Below, piece by piece: positions 35,361 to 44,100 of a stretch of DNA of 64,000 nt. How positions within the stretch are numbered: the stretch's first letter is position 1; each line of letters starts with the position of its first letter. Source of the stretch: Pedobacter frigoris (GTDB lineage Bacteria > Bacteroidota > Bacteroidia > Sphingobacteriales > Sphingobacteriaceae); assembly GCF_005116445.1 (NCBI RefSeq), contig NZ_SWBQ01000005.1, forward strand, positions 370,933 through 434,932, in the 5' to 3' direction. Made by a program: the position numbers and the translations under genes. Under the pieces are notes generated by a model, which saw only the letters and a list, made by a program, of their open reading frames with translations, made no database searches and was not told the origin of the DNA.

Positions 35361-35467
35361 GGCAGATTTTCAGCAGATTTTGTACGGATGCTAAACGGGT
35401 TTGAAGCGGGTTTTAGCCGTACCAAACCCGCTCCAAACCCGTAGCAAATCCGCTGCAAACCCGTAAC
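35361..35467. repeat. 11-nt-periodic repeats arranged as a long palindrome
   Basis: Five 11-base units (35361-35415, pattern RRCRGRTTTTN / ARCGGGTTTNN) face four 11-base units (35424-35467, pattern AAAYCCGYNNC). The inner units form a 19-base stem with one mismatch (35395-35413 with 35424-35442, 10-base loop). The pairing CGGAT 35385-35389 / ATCCG 35448-35452 extends it past an internal loop. The array lies in non-coding sequence. Confidence 0.75.
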
Positions 35468-35558
35468 AAACTAGAATACATCTACAACACAGATTATGTA
35501 AAGCATATCTTCACGTTTACTGGTCATATATTAGTATATTTATTTGAAATTAATTTTG

Positions 35559-35993
35559 ATGATGCAGAGCTATAAAAATCACATCCGTTATTATGCACCT
35601 CACCATTTTGTGTTTTATCCGATTGTTGGGATTTTAATTGCAATTACAGTGAGGCAGGCAATTGTTGATGAAGCCAATTCACTATTGTGGATCTTTCTCT
35701 CGATTAGCTTTTTAATGCTGGGCTGGTTGTCTTTTATGGTTAGACAGCATTATGCGCTTACACTTCAGAATCGGGGCGTAGTTCTGGAAATGCGCTTTCG
35801 ATATTACACTTTGACAGGCCGGAGGCTAGAGCCGCTGGAGGAACATTTAAGTTTCGGGCAAATTGCAGCACTTCGTTTTGCTTCGGACGAAGAATTGCCG
35901 GGGCTGGTTGAAAGGACTTTGAAAGAGCAGTTATCTTCGGGGCAGATCAAAAAAGCAATAGAGAACTGGCTGCCGGATAATAGTCGGGTTTGA
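35559..35993 (+). CDS. DUF6526 family membrane protein
   Basis: A small protein of 144 residues from the ATG at 35559; a TTG 15 bases upstream in frame is less likely. 'MQSYKNHIRYYAPHHFVFYP' is the typical DUF6526 N-terminus. Two transmembrane helices follow (about residues 19-36 and 44-63), then a soluble C-terminal half with 'ALRFASDEELPGLVERTLKEQLSSGQIKKAI' (shown in part), the conserved end of the family. The function is unknown; the family is common in Bacteroidota and some other phyla. It is flanked by the palindromic array and the cold-shock gene and is probably monocistronic. Confidence 0.85.
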   Translation: MMQSYKNHIRYYAPHHFVFYPIVGILIAITVRQAIVDEANSLLWIFLSISFLMLGWLSFMVRQHYALTLQNRGVVLEMRFRYYTLTGRRLEPLEEHLSFGQIAALRFASDEELPGLVERTLKEQLSSGQIKKAIENWLPDNSRV

Positions 35994-36135
35994 AGTGTTT
36001 TAAGCATCTGAATCTAGAGACTGAAAAGCTCGCAATCCAACTCAAAAAAATATTTTGTTTGCCTTTTGTTGGTTAAAATATAATTCTAAATTTTTTATTA
36101 TTTTAAAATAAAATTTTATATCTCAAAGATTTGTT

Positions 36136-36143
36136 TATCTTTG
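36136..36143 (+). promoter_or_regulatory. Possible -7 box (TATCTTTG) of the cold-shock gene
   Basis: TATCTTTG fits the Bacteroidota TAnnTTTG element and lies 22 bases before the start codon, which would give a leader of about 15 bases. No TTG is found about 20 bases upstream, so only half the promoter is supported. Confidence 0.35.
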
Positions 36144-36165
36144 GATATAATTTAAATAAAATACA

Positions 36166-36357
36166 ATGCAACAAGGAACAGTAAAATTTTTCAATGAGAC
36201 AAAAGGTTTTGGATTTATCGTGCCAGCGAATGGTGATAGCGAAATCTTTGTTCATTCTTCTGGTTTAATGGACAACATTCGTGAGAATGATTCAGTAAGC
36301 TATGACATCGAGCAAGGTAAAAAAGGCTTGAATGCAATTAATGTTAAGATCAGCTAA
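36166..36357 (+). CDS. cspA: Cold-shock domain protein (CspA family)
   Basis: A 63-residue single cold-shock domain that binds single-stranded RNA/DNA and melts secondary structure. RNP1 is in 'KGFGFIVP' and RNP2 is 'EIFVHSSGL'; the length is typical. The gene has its own AT-rich upstream region and a strong terminator 26 bases after the stop, so it is monocistronic. Confidence 0.95.
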   Translation: MQQGTVKFFNETKGFGFIVPANGDSEIFVHSSGLMDNIRENDSVSYDIEQGKKGLNAINVKIS

Positions 36358-36382
36358 TTAGATTTCAATCATAATTGATAAA

Positions 36383-36411
36383 ACATCTGCTTTTAGCAGG
36401 TGTTTTTTTTT
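36383..36411 (+). terminator. Rho-independent terminator of the cold-shock gene
   Basis: The stem ACATCTGC (36383-36390) pairs with GCAGGTGT (36396-36403) with one G-T wobble and a 5-base loop. It is followed by a run of T residues to 36411. It also overlaps an upstream TTG-initiated extension of the histidine kinase frame, which argues against that start. Confidence 0.88.
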
Positions 36412-36461
36412 GTCTATCCAGTTTGTCTACCGCCTGTCCAAGAGGCTTTTATCTTACCGTT

Positions 36462-37547
36462 ATGGAAAACAAAATTAAGCAGATCAGTACATTGATCGAG
36501 CTCAATGACGAACTCGAAAATTATTTCAGAAACACGATTATCCCGCAACTTTTTGTAGATGCCCAGCTGATCCTGCGGAAGTTTACTCCCCCGGCGATGA
36601 AACAGTTCAGTCTGGCCTTAACAGATGTAGGCCGGCCGATTGCGGATATTAAGGAAAACTTCCGGTTCCCTGCCATTGTAGATAATATCCAGCATGTCAT
36701 TGATACCGGTGAAATACTGGAGAAGGAAATCCAGACAACGGATATGCGCTGGTACCAGATGAATGTGCTGCCATACTTGGTGCAAAAAGAAAATAAGACA
36801 AACGGGGTGATCATCACGTTTGTGGAGGTGACCCGGAGGATTAAAGACCTGAAAGAGCAGGAAAAACTGATCGCAGAACATGAAATGTTGCTGGATACGA
36901 TTTCTCATGACATAAAAACCCCATTGACCAGCCTGGGACTCAGTATTGAAATGCTTAAAAAAGTACCGGAAAAGGGAATGGACAGATTCCCGCTTTTGCT
37001 GGAAAAGGTAGAAAACAGCCTATTTAACATGCAGCAGATCATTGACGAGCTGACGACTTCCCGCTTGAAGGAACACCGGTTTCAGGCAGTGGAAGAATTG
37101 TTGGATTTTGAACATATACTTGAGGATGTAAGGCTTACCCTTGCGCCACAGATCGAGGAATCCGGGGCTGTGATCAAAAGTGATATTGGTGTTTCTGAGA
37201 TCGTGTTTGTCAGGCGGAAGCTCCGCAGTATGATCTATAACCTGGTGAGTAATGCCATTAAATACAAATCTCCTGAGCGTAAGCCGGAAATTCATATCCG
37301 CACCGAAAGGGAAGGTGATTTTATGGTCATCAGTGTTATCGATAATGGGACCGGGATTGCTGAAAAGGATCTTGATACTATCTTCAGCAAGTATCACCGT
37401 CTTACTGAATTGATTGAAGGTTCTGGAGTTGGTTTATATCTGGTGAGCGAGATTGTGAAAAATTCCGGTGGAAAGATTGCTGTGGAAAGTGATCCAGGTA
37501 AAGGTTCTGTATTTAGAATTTACCTGAAACTAGAACCCCAGTTGTAG
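36462..37547 (+). CDS. PAS domain sensor histidine kinase (soluble)
   Basis: 361 residues from the ATG at 36462. The frame is open further upstream, but that part runs through the cold-shock terminator. The N-terminal PAS-like domain covers about residues 10-125 ('VIITFVEVTRRIKDLKEQEK' is the linker). The HisKA domain has H149 in 'DTISHDIKTPLTSLGL'. The HATPase domain has the N-box 'NLVSNAIKYKS', G1 'VIDNGTGIAEKDL', and G2 'GSGVGLYLVSEIV'. No transmembrane segment is seen, so it senses a cytoplasmic signal. No response regulator gene is adjacent. It is convergent with the antiporter (13 bases apart). Confidence 0.88.
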   Translation: MENKIKQISTLIELNDELENYFRNTIIPQLFVDAQLILRKFTPPAMKQFSLALTDVGRPIADIKENFRFPAIVDNIQHVIDTGEILEKEIQTTDMRWYQMNVLPYLVQKENKTNGVIITFVEVTRRIKDLKEQEKLIAEHEMLLDTISHDIKTPLTSLGLSIEMLKKVPEKGMDRFPLLLEKVENSLFNMQQIIDELTTSRLKEHRFQAVEELLDFEHILEDVRLTLAPQIEESGAVIKSDIGVSEIVFVRRKLRSMIYNLVSNAIKYKSPERKPEIHIRTEREGDFMVISVIDNGTGIAEKDLDTIFSKYHRLTELIEGSGVGLYLVSEIVKNSGGKIAVESDPGKGSVFRIYLKLEPQL

Positions 37548-37560
37548 AATATTTTGAACT

Positions 37561-38805
37561 TTATTCGGGAACAGGCTCTTTGGGCATTTGAACTTTCAGA
37601 TATTTCATAACCAGGTTTGCCGTCATTCCATGCATGATGATGGATAACAGCAACGTGAAAGCGACAATTGCCCAAAGCTCGCCTTCATTTCCAAAGGAGG
37701 TATGCCCCAGAGCAAAAGCAAGGTAATAGACAGAACCAATACCTCGAATGCCAAAAAAGCTGATGGCAAGTCTTTCCTTCCAGTGTACCGATGTGCCATA
37801 TAAGGACAGGTAAGCAGATATAGGTCTGATGAGTATCAAGAAGCCAAAGGAAAATGCCGCCATCTTTAAAGTGAGTGGCGATAAAATGCCGGAGACCAGC
37901 GTTCCACCGAAGAATACCAATAGGATGCCCAATAACGCACGTTCGATCTGGTCGGTGAAGGCATGAAGTTCTTTATGGTATTTGTGTGTTTTTTCTGCAT
38001 GGCGTAGGGTTAGGGCGGCAACGAACACCGCGATGAAGCCATAGCCGTGCAGTAACTCAGTCAGCCCATAAGTGCAAAGCATCAGTGAAATGGCCAGGAA
38101 GCCATCGGTGGGTTTAAGTAACCTGTATTTTTCTGAAATGTTGAAGACCAGAAAGGCTGTTAATTTTCCTGATAGCCATCCAAGGAGGAGTCCGGCAGCA
38201 ATTTTATAAAAGAGGTGGTAACTCAGCCAGTCAAGCACAGATGCGGATTGCAGTCCTGTTGTCGCTGCCAAAATAGCGAGCCAGGTAAAAGGAAATGCAA
38301 AGCCGTCGTTCAGTCCCGCTTCCGAGGTCAGCGCGAACCTGGTTTCGGACTTGTACTTTTCGTTTGGGGGCCCTACCTGCACGTCAGATGCTAAGACAGG
38401 ATCTGTCGGCACCAAAACTGCACCTAACAATAGTGCTGCGGGAAGCGTCAGGTTTAGCATAGACATTCCCAGAAACACGCAGGCAGCGATACATAAGAGC
38501 ATAGCGATTCCGATCAGTCGGAATGGAGAAGACCAGTTGCTGAATGAAAAGCGGCGGTCAATCTTGATACCGGTACCCATTAGTGAGATGATTACAATTA
38601 TTTCTGTCAGGTGGGTGGTAAGCTCAATATTGGAAGAAGGTAATGGAGAGGGCAACCAGTCTCCGAGCAATAGATAAATCACCACCCCGGCTACGAGGTA
38701 GATTAAAGAGTAGGATACGCCCGTACGCTTGGATACCGCCGGCATAAAAGCCATACCTAAACTGGCCAGGCCCGAAATTAATAAGACCGGGAGATAATGA
38801 TCCAT
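37561..38805 (-). CDS. Cation:proton antiporter (CPA1/NhaP-type)
   Basis: 414 residues with about 12 transmembrane helices of the Na+/H+ exchanger family. Family segments include 'LGAVLVPTDPVLASDVQVG' (the paired TD/PVLA region that contains the ion-binding Asp), 'FALTSEAGLNDGFAFPFTWL' (second conserved acidic region) and 'ERLAISFFGIRGIGSVYYLAFAL'. These match NhaP-like exchangers rather than KefB-type potassium antiporters. There is no regulatory C-terminal extension. It stands alone on the minus strand, convergent with the histidine kinase and divergent from the sigma factor. Confidence 0.88.
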   Translation of the reverse strand: MDHYLPVLLISGLASLGMAFMPAVSKRTGVSYSLIYLVAGVVIYLLLGDWLPSPLPSSNIELTTHLTEIIVIISLMGTGIKIDRRFSFSNWSSPFRLIGIAMLLCIAACVFLGMSMLNLTLPAALLLGAVLVPTDPVLASDVQVGPPNEKYKSETRFALTSEAGLNDGFAFPFTWLAILAATTGLQSASVLDWLSYHLFYKIAAGLLLGWLSGKLTAFLVFNISEKYRLLKPTDGFLAISLMLCTYGLTELLHGYGFIAVFVAALTLRHAEKTHKYHKELHAFTDQIERALLGILLVFFGGTLVSGILSPLTLKMAAFSFGFLILIRPISAYLSLYGTSVHWKERLAISFFGIRGIGSVYYLAFALGHTSFGNEGELWAIVAFTLLLSIIMHGMTANLVMKYLKVQMPKEPVPE

Positions 38806-38944
38806 AGTAGGGTATAATGATTAACAACAAACGTGATACGGATATGTTCTACCGATGATGATGTCCTTAGGGATATTTCACCTCTAATCCCTCTTTAGCA
38901 ATCAAAACTTAAATTTATTTTCCTTTGTAGTTGATTTATATATG

Positions 38945-38966
38945 GAAACAAGTTCAGCACAGGCTG
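38945..38966. repeat. Copy of a dispersed 22-base repeat
   Basis: This segment (GAAACAAGTTCAGCACAGGC plus TG) is identical over 22 bases to 19901-19922. It sits in the 287-base region between the antiporter and the ECF sigma gene, which otherwise holds only AT-rich sequence and the two divergent promoters. Its TGAACTTGTTTC complement resembles the arms of the palindromic elements at 5916 and 48454. Confidence 0.6.
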
Positions 38967-39092
38967 AGAGGTAAAGGGTGGCGACCGTTTTAATAAAAAT
39001 TATTTTTAGTGGTATTTGGTTTATATGGGATAACTTATATAATCTTGTAGAATCATTTTATTATATTAGTGACAGGGGACAAATGAATCATC

Positions 39093-39689
39093 ATGTCTGA
39101 TTATAGTGCGTATTCTGACCAGGAATTGGCAGCACTCTTTAAAGAGGGCGACTATTCTGCGTTTACTGAAATTTACAACCGAAACTGGGAAGGCTTACTG
39201 AATTATGTCTCTAAAATTACGAATGAAGAACATGATGATGCTCAGGATATTGTTCAGGAAGTATTTGTTTCTTTCTGGAATAGGCACCGGCATGTGGAAA
39301 TTGCTAATTTTTCTTCCTGGCTGTATGGAGCTGCCCGTAAAAGCGCATTGTTTTATCTTCGCACCAGTAGAAACAGGACAAAATATATTGAATCTCTGGC
39401 CGGTTATCTTACCGAAATTTCGGAATCACCCGATGAATTATTGATCGCAAAGGATCTTTCTGATTTTATTGACAAGGAAATAGATACGCTTCCAGCTAAG
39501 ATGAAAGAAGTTTTTATCCTAAGCCGCAGAGAACATCTTTCTTACAAGGAAATTGCACAGCGTCTGAACATTTCTGATAAAACGGTTAAAAAGCAAATCA
39601 GTAATGTTTTAAAGCACTTTAAACTCAAAATGGATGAAGAGTCTGCTGGTCTGATTGCAGTGACCACCATCCTTCTTTTCCCCAGTTAG
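39093..39689 (+). CDS. ECF-type RNA polymerase sigma factor (SigW/FecI-like)
   Basis: 198 residues. Sigma-70 region 2 has 'DAQDIVQEVFVSFWNRH' and 'FSSWLYGAARKSALFYLR'; region 4 has 'LPAKMKEVFILSRREHLSYKEIAQRLNISDKTVKKQISN' (about residues 132-170, quoted in part), a complete helix-turn-helix. A short hydrophobic tail ends the protein. The FecR anti-sigma gene follows by 61 bases and the SusC/SusD pair after it, the standard trans-envelope signalling layout. It probably directs transcription of the downstream susCD genes once the transporter binds its substrate. Confidence 0.93.
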   Translation: MSDYSAYSDQELAALFKEGDYSAFTEIYNRNWEGLLNYVSKITNEEHDDAQDIVQEVFVSFWNRHRHVEIANFSSWLYGAARKSALFYLRTSRNRTKYIESLAGYLTEISESPDELLIAKDLSDFIDKEIDTLPAKMKEVFILSRREHLSYKEIAQRLNISDKTVKKQISNVLKHFKLKMDEESAGLIAVTTILLFPS

Positions 39690-39750
39690 AAAAATATTTT
39701 CAATTTATCTACTACCATAGCTGCTGAGCTGCAACTTGTGTTTATAAGGC

Positions 39751-40902
39751 ATGATTATGGACAGTAAAGCAGCAGCAGATTTATTAGAGCGGTATTATCT
39801 TGGGAAATGTACGCCTGAAGAAATCTCATTGATTGAGGACTGGTATGAAACACTACAGACTAACGATCAAAATATGACAGCAGCTCAAAAGGCTAGATTG
39901 TCTGTTCAGCTTAAGCAAGAAATCGATGCGAAAACAGGACGTAGAGTTGATTCGAAAACTACCAGATTATGGCGGGGCTTTGGGATCAAGCCCGGAGTGA
40001 CGATTCTTGCTGCAGCCGCAGCAGTGGCGATGGTCGTGTTTGGGGTGTGGTTTTTTAATGCTCCTGATCCAATCGTAAATCGTAATTCTGCAATCGTAAA
40101 TCATAATGACATTGCCCCCGGTAAAAACGGCGCGACGATTACGCTGGCTAACGGCAAGATAATAGAGTTGAGCGATGCGAAGGGTGGAGTTGTGATCGGG
40201 GATGATAAGTTGGTTTATAGTGATGGAAGCCCTCTCTCCCCGCAAGGGGGATCTCTCCCAGAGGGAGAGAGTAACGCGGTGGCAGAAACGGCCAAAGGCC
40301 AGACTTACGAGTTCACATTGCCGGATGGCACCAAAGTGTGGCTAAACGCTGCCAGTAAGTTGGAAATTCCTTCTAGCTTTTCTGGTACCGATGTCAGGAA
40401 GATTAAGTTGGAAGGGGAAGCTTATTTCGAAGTGGCCAAGGATAAAAAACGTCCTTTTATAGTTGCCAGCGGGGGACAGGAAGTAAAAGTTCTTGGTACT
40501 CATTTTAACATCAATGCCTATAAAGATGAACCCAATATAAAAACGACTTTACTGGAAGGCAGTGTAGAAATCATTGCCGGAAGTTCCCGTGCTGTAATCA
40601 GGCCGGGAGAACAGGGGAGTTTCAAATCTAATGAAATTAACGTTGCCGATGTAAATGTAAATACCGTGATTGATTGGAAAAATGGAACTTTCAGGTTCAA
40701 AAACGAATCACTAACCAGCATTTTGAGAAAGGTATCCAGATGGTATGATGTAAAGATTATTTATGAGTCTGACCCGACTAAGATGCCAACCTTCAGTGGT
40801 GCAATTTCCAGATTGGAAAATGTCTCGGGTATTTTGCAGATGCTGGAGGAAACGAGTGATGTTAAATTCACCATTGACGGGAAAACAATAAGAGTAGAGT
40901 AA
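39751..40902 (+). CDS. FecR-type anti-sigma factor
   Basis: 383 residues. The cytoplasmic N-terminal region (about 1-85) would hold the ECF factor; the one transmembrane helix is 'GVTILAAAAAVAMVVFGVWFF' (about residues 88-108). The periplasmic FecR domain has 'YEFTLPDGTKVWLNAASKL', 'GEAYFEVAKDKKRPFIV' and 'VLGTHFNINAY', and the C-terminal DUF4974 secretin-like domain has 'FKNESLTSILRKVSRWYDVKI'. An alternative ATG lies six bases into the gene. Two oddities occur in the linker after the membrane helix: a 12-base direct repeat (40070-40081 and 40091-40102) and a compact in-frame palindrome (40230-40271). Confidence 0.93.
   Translation: MIMDSKAAADLLERYYLGKCTPEEISLIEDWYETLQTNDQNMTAAQKARLSVQLKQEIDAKTGRRVDSKTTRLWRGFGIKPGVTILAAAAAVAMVVFGVWFFNAPDPIVNRNSAIVNHNDIAPGKNGATITLANGKIIELSDAKGGVVIGDDKLVYSDGSPLSPQGGSLPEGESNAVAETAKGQTYEFTLPDGTKVWLNAASKLEIPSSFSGTDVRKIKLEGEAYFEVAKDKKRPFIVASGGQEVKVLGTHFNINAYKDEPNIKTTLLEGSVEIIAGSSRAVIRPGEQGSFKSNEINVADVNVNTVIDWKNGTFRFKNESLTSILRKVSRWYDVKIIYESDPTKMPTFSGAISRLENVSGILQMLEETSDVKFTIDGKTIRVE
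40230..40271 (+). repeat. In-frame palindromic insert inside fecR
   Basis: A 42-base (14-codon) GC-rich block contains three overlapping inverted repeats: CTCTCTCCC 40232-40240 / GGGAGAGAG 40263-40271, CCCC / GGGG around GCAA (40238-40249), and TCTCTCCC 40252-40259 / GGGAGAGA 40263-40270. It encodes SPLSPQGGSLPEGES-like residues in the periplasmic linker. It differs in composition from the flanking sequence. Confidence 0.6.
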
Positions 40903-41023
40903 ATAACACTTGGCCCGACCAGCCATTTAATTTGTCAAATCAAAATCAACTAAAACAAAAACGAAATGAAGAAACAGCTACGAAAGAAGAATTAAAGAAA
41001 GGGTTTTTAAATGCCATTAAAAA

Positions 41024-41056
41024 GCCATGAATCCCGATAGCCGTCGGGACCATGGC
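41024..41056 (+). promoter_or_regulatory. Leader hairpin between fecR and the STN-type susC
   Basis: GCCATG (41024-41029) and TCCCGA (41032-41037) pair with TCGGGA (41044-41049) and CATGGC (41051-41056), leaving a 6-base loop and a small internal bulge. It lies 74 bases before the susC start codon in a 227-base spacer. The TCCCGA-TCGGGA core is a common Bacteroidota repeat. It has no T-run, so it is not a classical terminator. Confidence 0.5.
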
Positions 41057-41129
41057 AATGTGGATGAGTTAACCCCTAAAAACAATTTTGCGAAGTGTCT
41101 TAACGTATTAACCCAAACCAAACGAAAGT

Positions 41130-44100
41130 ATGAAAATAAAAGCAATTTTATTAATTATGAAGCTAGTCATAATTATTCTCATTACAGTTCTTGTGCAGGT
41201 CAGCGCCGCTGGTTTTGCACAAAGACTTACTTATACTAAAAAGAATGCAACACTGGAGCAGGTTTTTCAGGAAATTGAAAAACAGACGGGCTTCCAGGTA
41301 TTGTATTCCGACCAGAAATTAGATGATGCGAGGAAACTTGATGTGAATTTCAGGAATTCCAGCCTCAGGGAAATTCTTGACTTCTGTCTTCAAAATCAGC
41401 CCCTGACTTATAAGATAGAACGTAAAACAATTTTGATCAGGGATAAAATCCCTGCTTCACAGCTAAAAGCCATTCCGCTTGCTGTAATAGAAATCAGGGG
41501 AAGAATAACAGATGCCAGGAATCAGCCTATGGCTGGTGTAAATGTGACGATAAAAGCCAGTAAGAAGGGAGTAATTTCTGATGGGGACGGTCGTTATAGC
41601 ATTCAGGTTGATGAATCTGATATACTTGTATTTACTATGGTAGGTTTCAAACCCCAGGAAATTGCTGTTAGTGGCAAAGAACAGCTGAACGTAGTTTTAC
41701 TGGAGGATATTGGCGAACTGGAACAGGTGGTGGTTACCGGATACGGAAAAAAGAAGGTGAGTGAACTAACCGGTTCATTGGTTACGGTGAAGGGAGATGA
41801 TTTAAGGAATGTTGCTTCCGCCAGTATTGTTCAGAATTTAAAAGGAACGATGTCAGGCCTGATCGTAAGTGACCCAGGGGGTGACCCGAATGGAGTAGCC
41901 AGCTTAAATGTAAGGGGTGTGGGTTCGTTGGGCGGAAACTCATCTACGCAACCCCTGATCGTGATTGATGGGCTGGTTCAGGATTTTACGAATATACCTA
42001 GTGTATCAGGTGCAGCGAACATCATTAACCTAAGTCCTAATGATGTTGAATCCGTTACCTTGCTGAAAGACGCCGCGTCTACCTCCTTGTACGGATCAAG
42101 AGCGGCAAATGGTGTTTTGGTGATCACCACTAAAGCCGGATCAGGAGTCGGAGGCGGAAAGCCCCAAGTTAACCTTGAATCAAACTTCAGCTGGGAGAAC
42201 CCGGTTTTCGGTAAGTTCAGAATGATGAACAGTACGGAAAGATACGACCTGTTGGGCCAGGCTTATACAAATGACTATAAAAACCTGAACCCGACCAAAA
42301 CAGATGCAGAAGTGGCTGCCTACCTGACAACGGTAATGCCCAACAGGGAGGAGGCATTGTCGCACAACACGGATTGGATGAGGGAAGGTTACAGAACCGG
42401 GAAAATCCAGCGTTATAACCTATCAGTATCAGGTGCATCAGAGAAATTTAATTATTATGTGGGCACAACCTATCATAAAGAATTGCCGGTAGCTATTACT
42501 GATAAGTTTGAAAGATATGGTCTGAGGGTAAACACAGAGTACAAGGCAACTCAAAAACTGACCATCAATGCAGGATTTAATGGGACATTTTCTCCATTGC
42601 AGAACTCGGGATTGAGTAATTATCGTAGTGCATTGTATAAATTGATGCCATGGGATTACCCAAAAAATGCAGATGGCAGTTATCGCTTAGGAGGTGCAAA
42701 CGAGGTCAATTGGTTTAGCAAGGGTTTGTTTAATCCGTTTTACAGTACACAAGAAGATTTTAACTACCGTTATGACAAGATATATGTAGCAGGTGCTGAT
42801 GTGAAGGCAAGTTATAATTTTAATTCCTGGCTGAGCCTTTCAACTGCCAACCGGATCACCCTGACGAGTGCAAAAAATGGTTTTTATATAGACCCGCTGG
42901 ACCTGGCGTCGGGCCGGCCGGGAGGATCTTATTCACGTAACATCACACAAAATGTCAATTACATCACTTCCAATATTCTGTCCTTTCAGCGGGAGTTTGG
43001 GTTGCATCAGGTCAAAGGTCTGGCGGGTTTCGAATTCAATAACATAAGGAATGAGACGACTGGAGGTACAACCAATGGTATTACTTCCGGATTGATGTCT
43101 TTAAGTCAGGGTACTTTCCAGGGCATTACTGAAAGCATCAATGAAGTATCTTTCCTTTCATACCTGTCGGAAGCCAATTACAGTTATGATAACCGATATT
43201 TTGTTTCAGGCTCATTCAGACGGGATGGTTCCTCAAAATTTGGCGCCAACAATAAGTATGGTAACTTTTATTCAGTGGGAGCATCGTGGACAGTGAGCAA
43301 TGAGGCTTTTTTAAAGAACAATAAGATCATCACAAACCTGCGTTTAAGAGCAAGTCATGGTACCACTGGTAATGCCGATCCGGTAGGGCCGTATTCTATT
43401 TACGGTGTGTATAACTACGTAACAGGAACCTCACAGTATGATGGCAAATCTGGAATTATACCAGGCTCAAATGACAACAATCCGGACCTGCACTGGGAGG
43501 TGCAACAGATGAATAACCTTGGGTTGAATATTGGTTTATGGAACCGCATCAACCTGGCGGTAGATATTTATGATAAAGCAAATACCAACATCCTAAGGAC
43601 TGTTCAGGCACCGATCACCAGCGGCGTAACCGGTGTGGTAAAAAACATTGGCAAGGTGTCAAATAAAGGTATTGAAGCAGATCTTAACTCTTTGAATATT
43701 AATGGAAAAGTGAAATGGTCCACCAATATTAACGTGGCGTTTAACCGGAATAAGGTACTTTATTTAACTGATGTGCCTGCTGTCTTGCCTACTACAGGCG
43801 GCTTAGTTATTGCACCGGGATATGCCATCGGTACTATTTATGGTATAGTGTACAAGGGTGCGGATCCGGATACTGGCAAGCCATCCTATGAAGTGCTGAA
43901 AGACGACGGGAGCAGGAGTACTACCCTGAACATCAAGGAAGCGACTCTGCAGGTCCTGGATTCTCAGCAACCGGATTTTTCAGGAGGTATCGGCAATTCT
44001 GTAAGCTACAAGGGAATCACTTTAAGTGTGCTGTGCAACTTTATTACCGGTTTAAAGGTAAACAACGACCTGCGGGGTTATATATTTGGTCCGCTGGAAA

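Larger units (their letters stand above)
35105..35558. other. 454-base intergenic region between trhO and the DUF6526 gene
   Basis: No ORF or RNA gene is convincing here. It holds the trhO upstream sequence, a 28-base-period direct repeat at 35154-35203, a tract of A/T-rich sequence, and the 11-nt-periodic palindrome at 35361-35467. The promoter for the DUF6526 gene must lie in the last 90 bases; only degenerate AT-rich boxes are seen. Confidence 0.5.

Noticed and set aside
35361..35467. CRISPR-like array
   Set aside because: Units are 11 bases without distinct spacers, and no cas gene is near.
36375..36461. 29-codon N-terminal extension of the histidine kinase starting at a TTG
   Set aside because: It runs through the cold-shock gene terminator and has no PAS-family sequence; the ATG at 36462 gives a normal start.
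39751..40902. Frameshift or pseudogene in fecR because of the repeated block
   Set aside because: The insert is 42 bases, a multiple of three, and all domains are in one frame.
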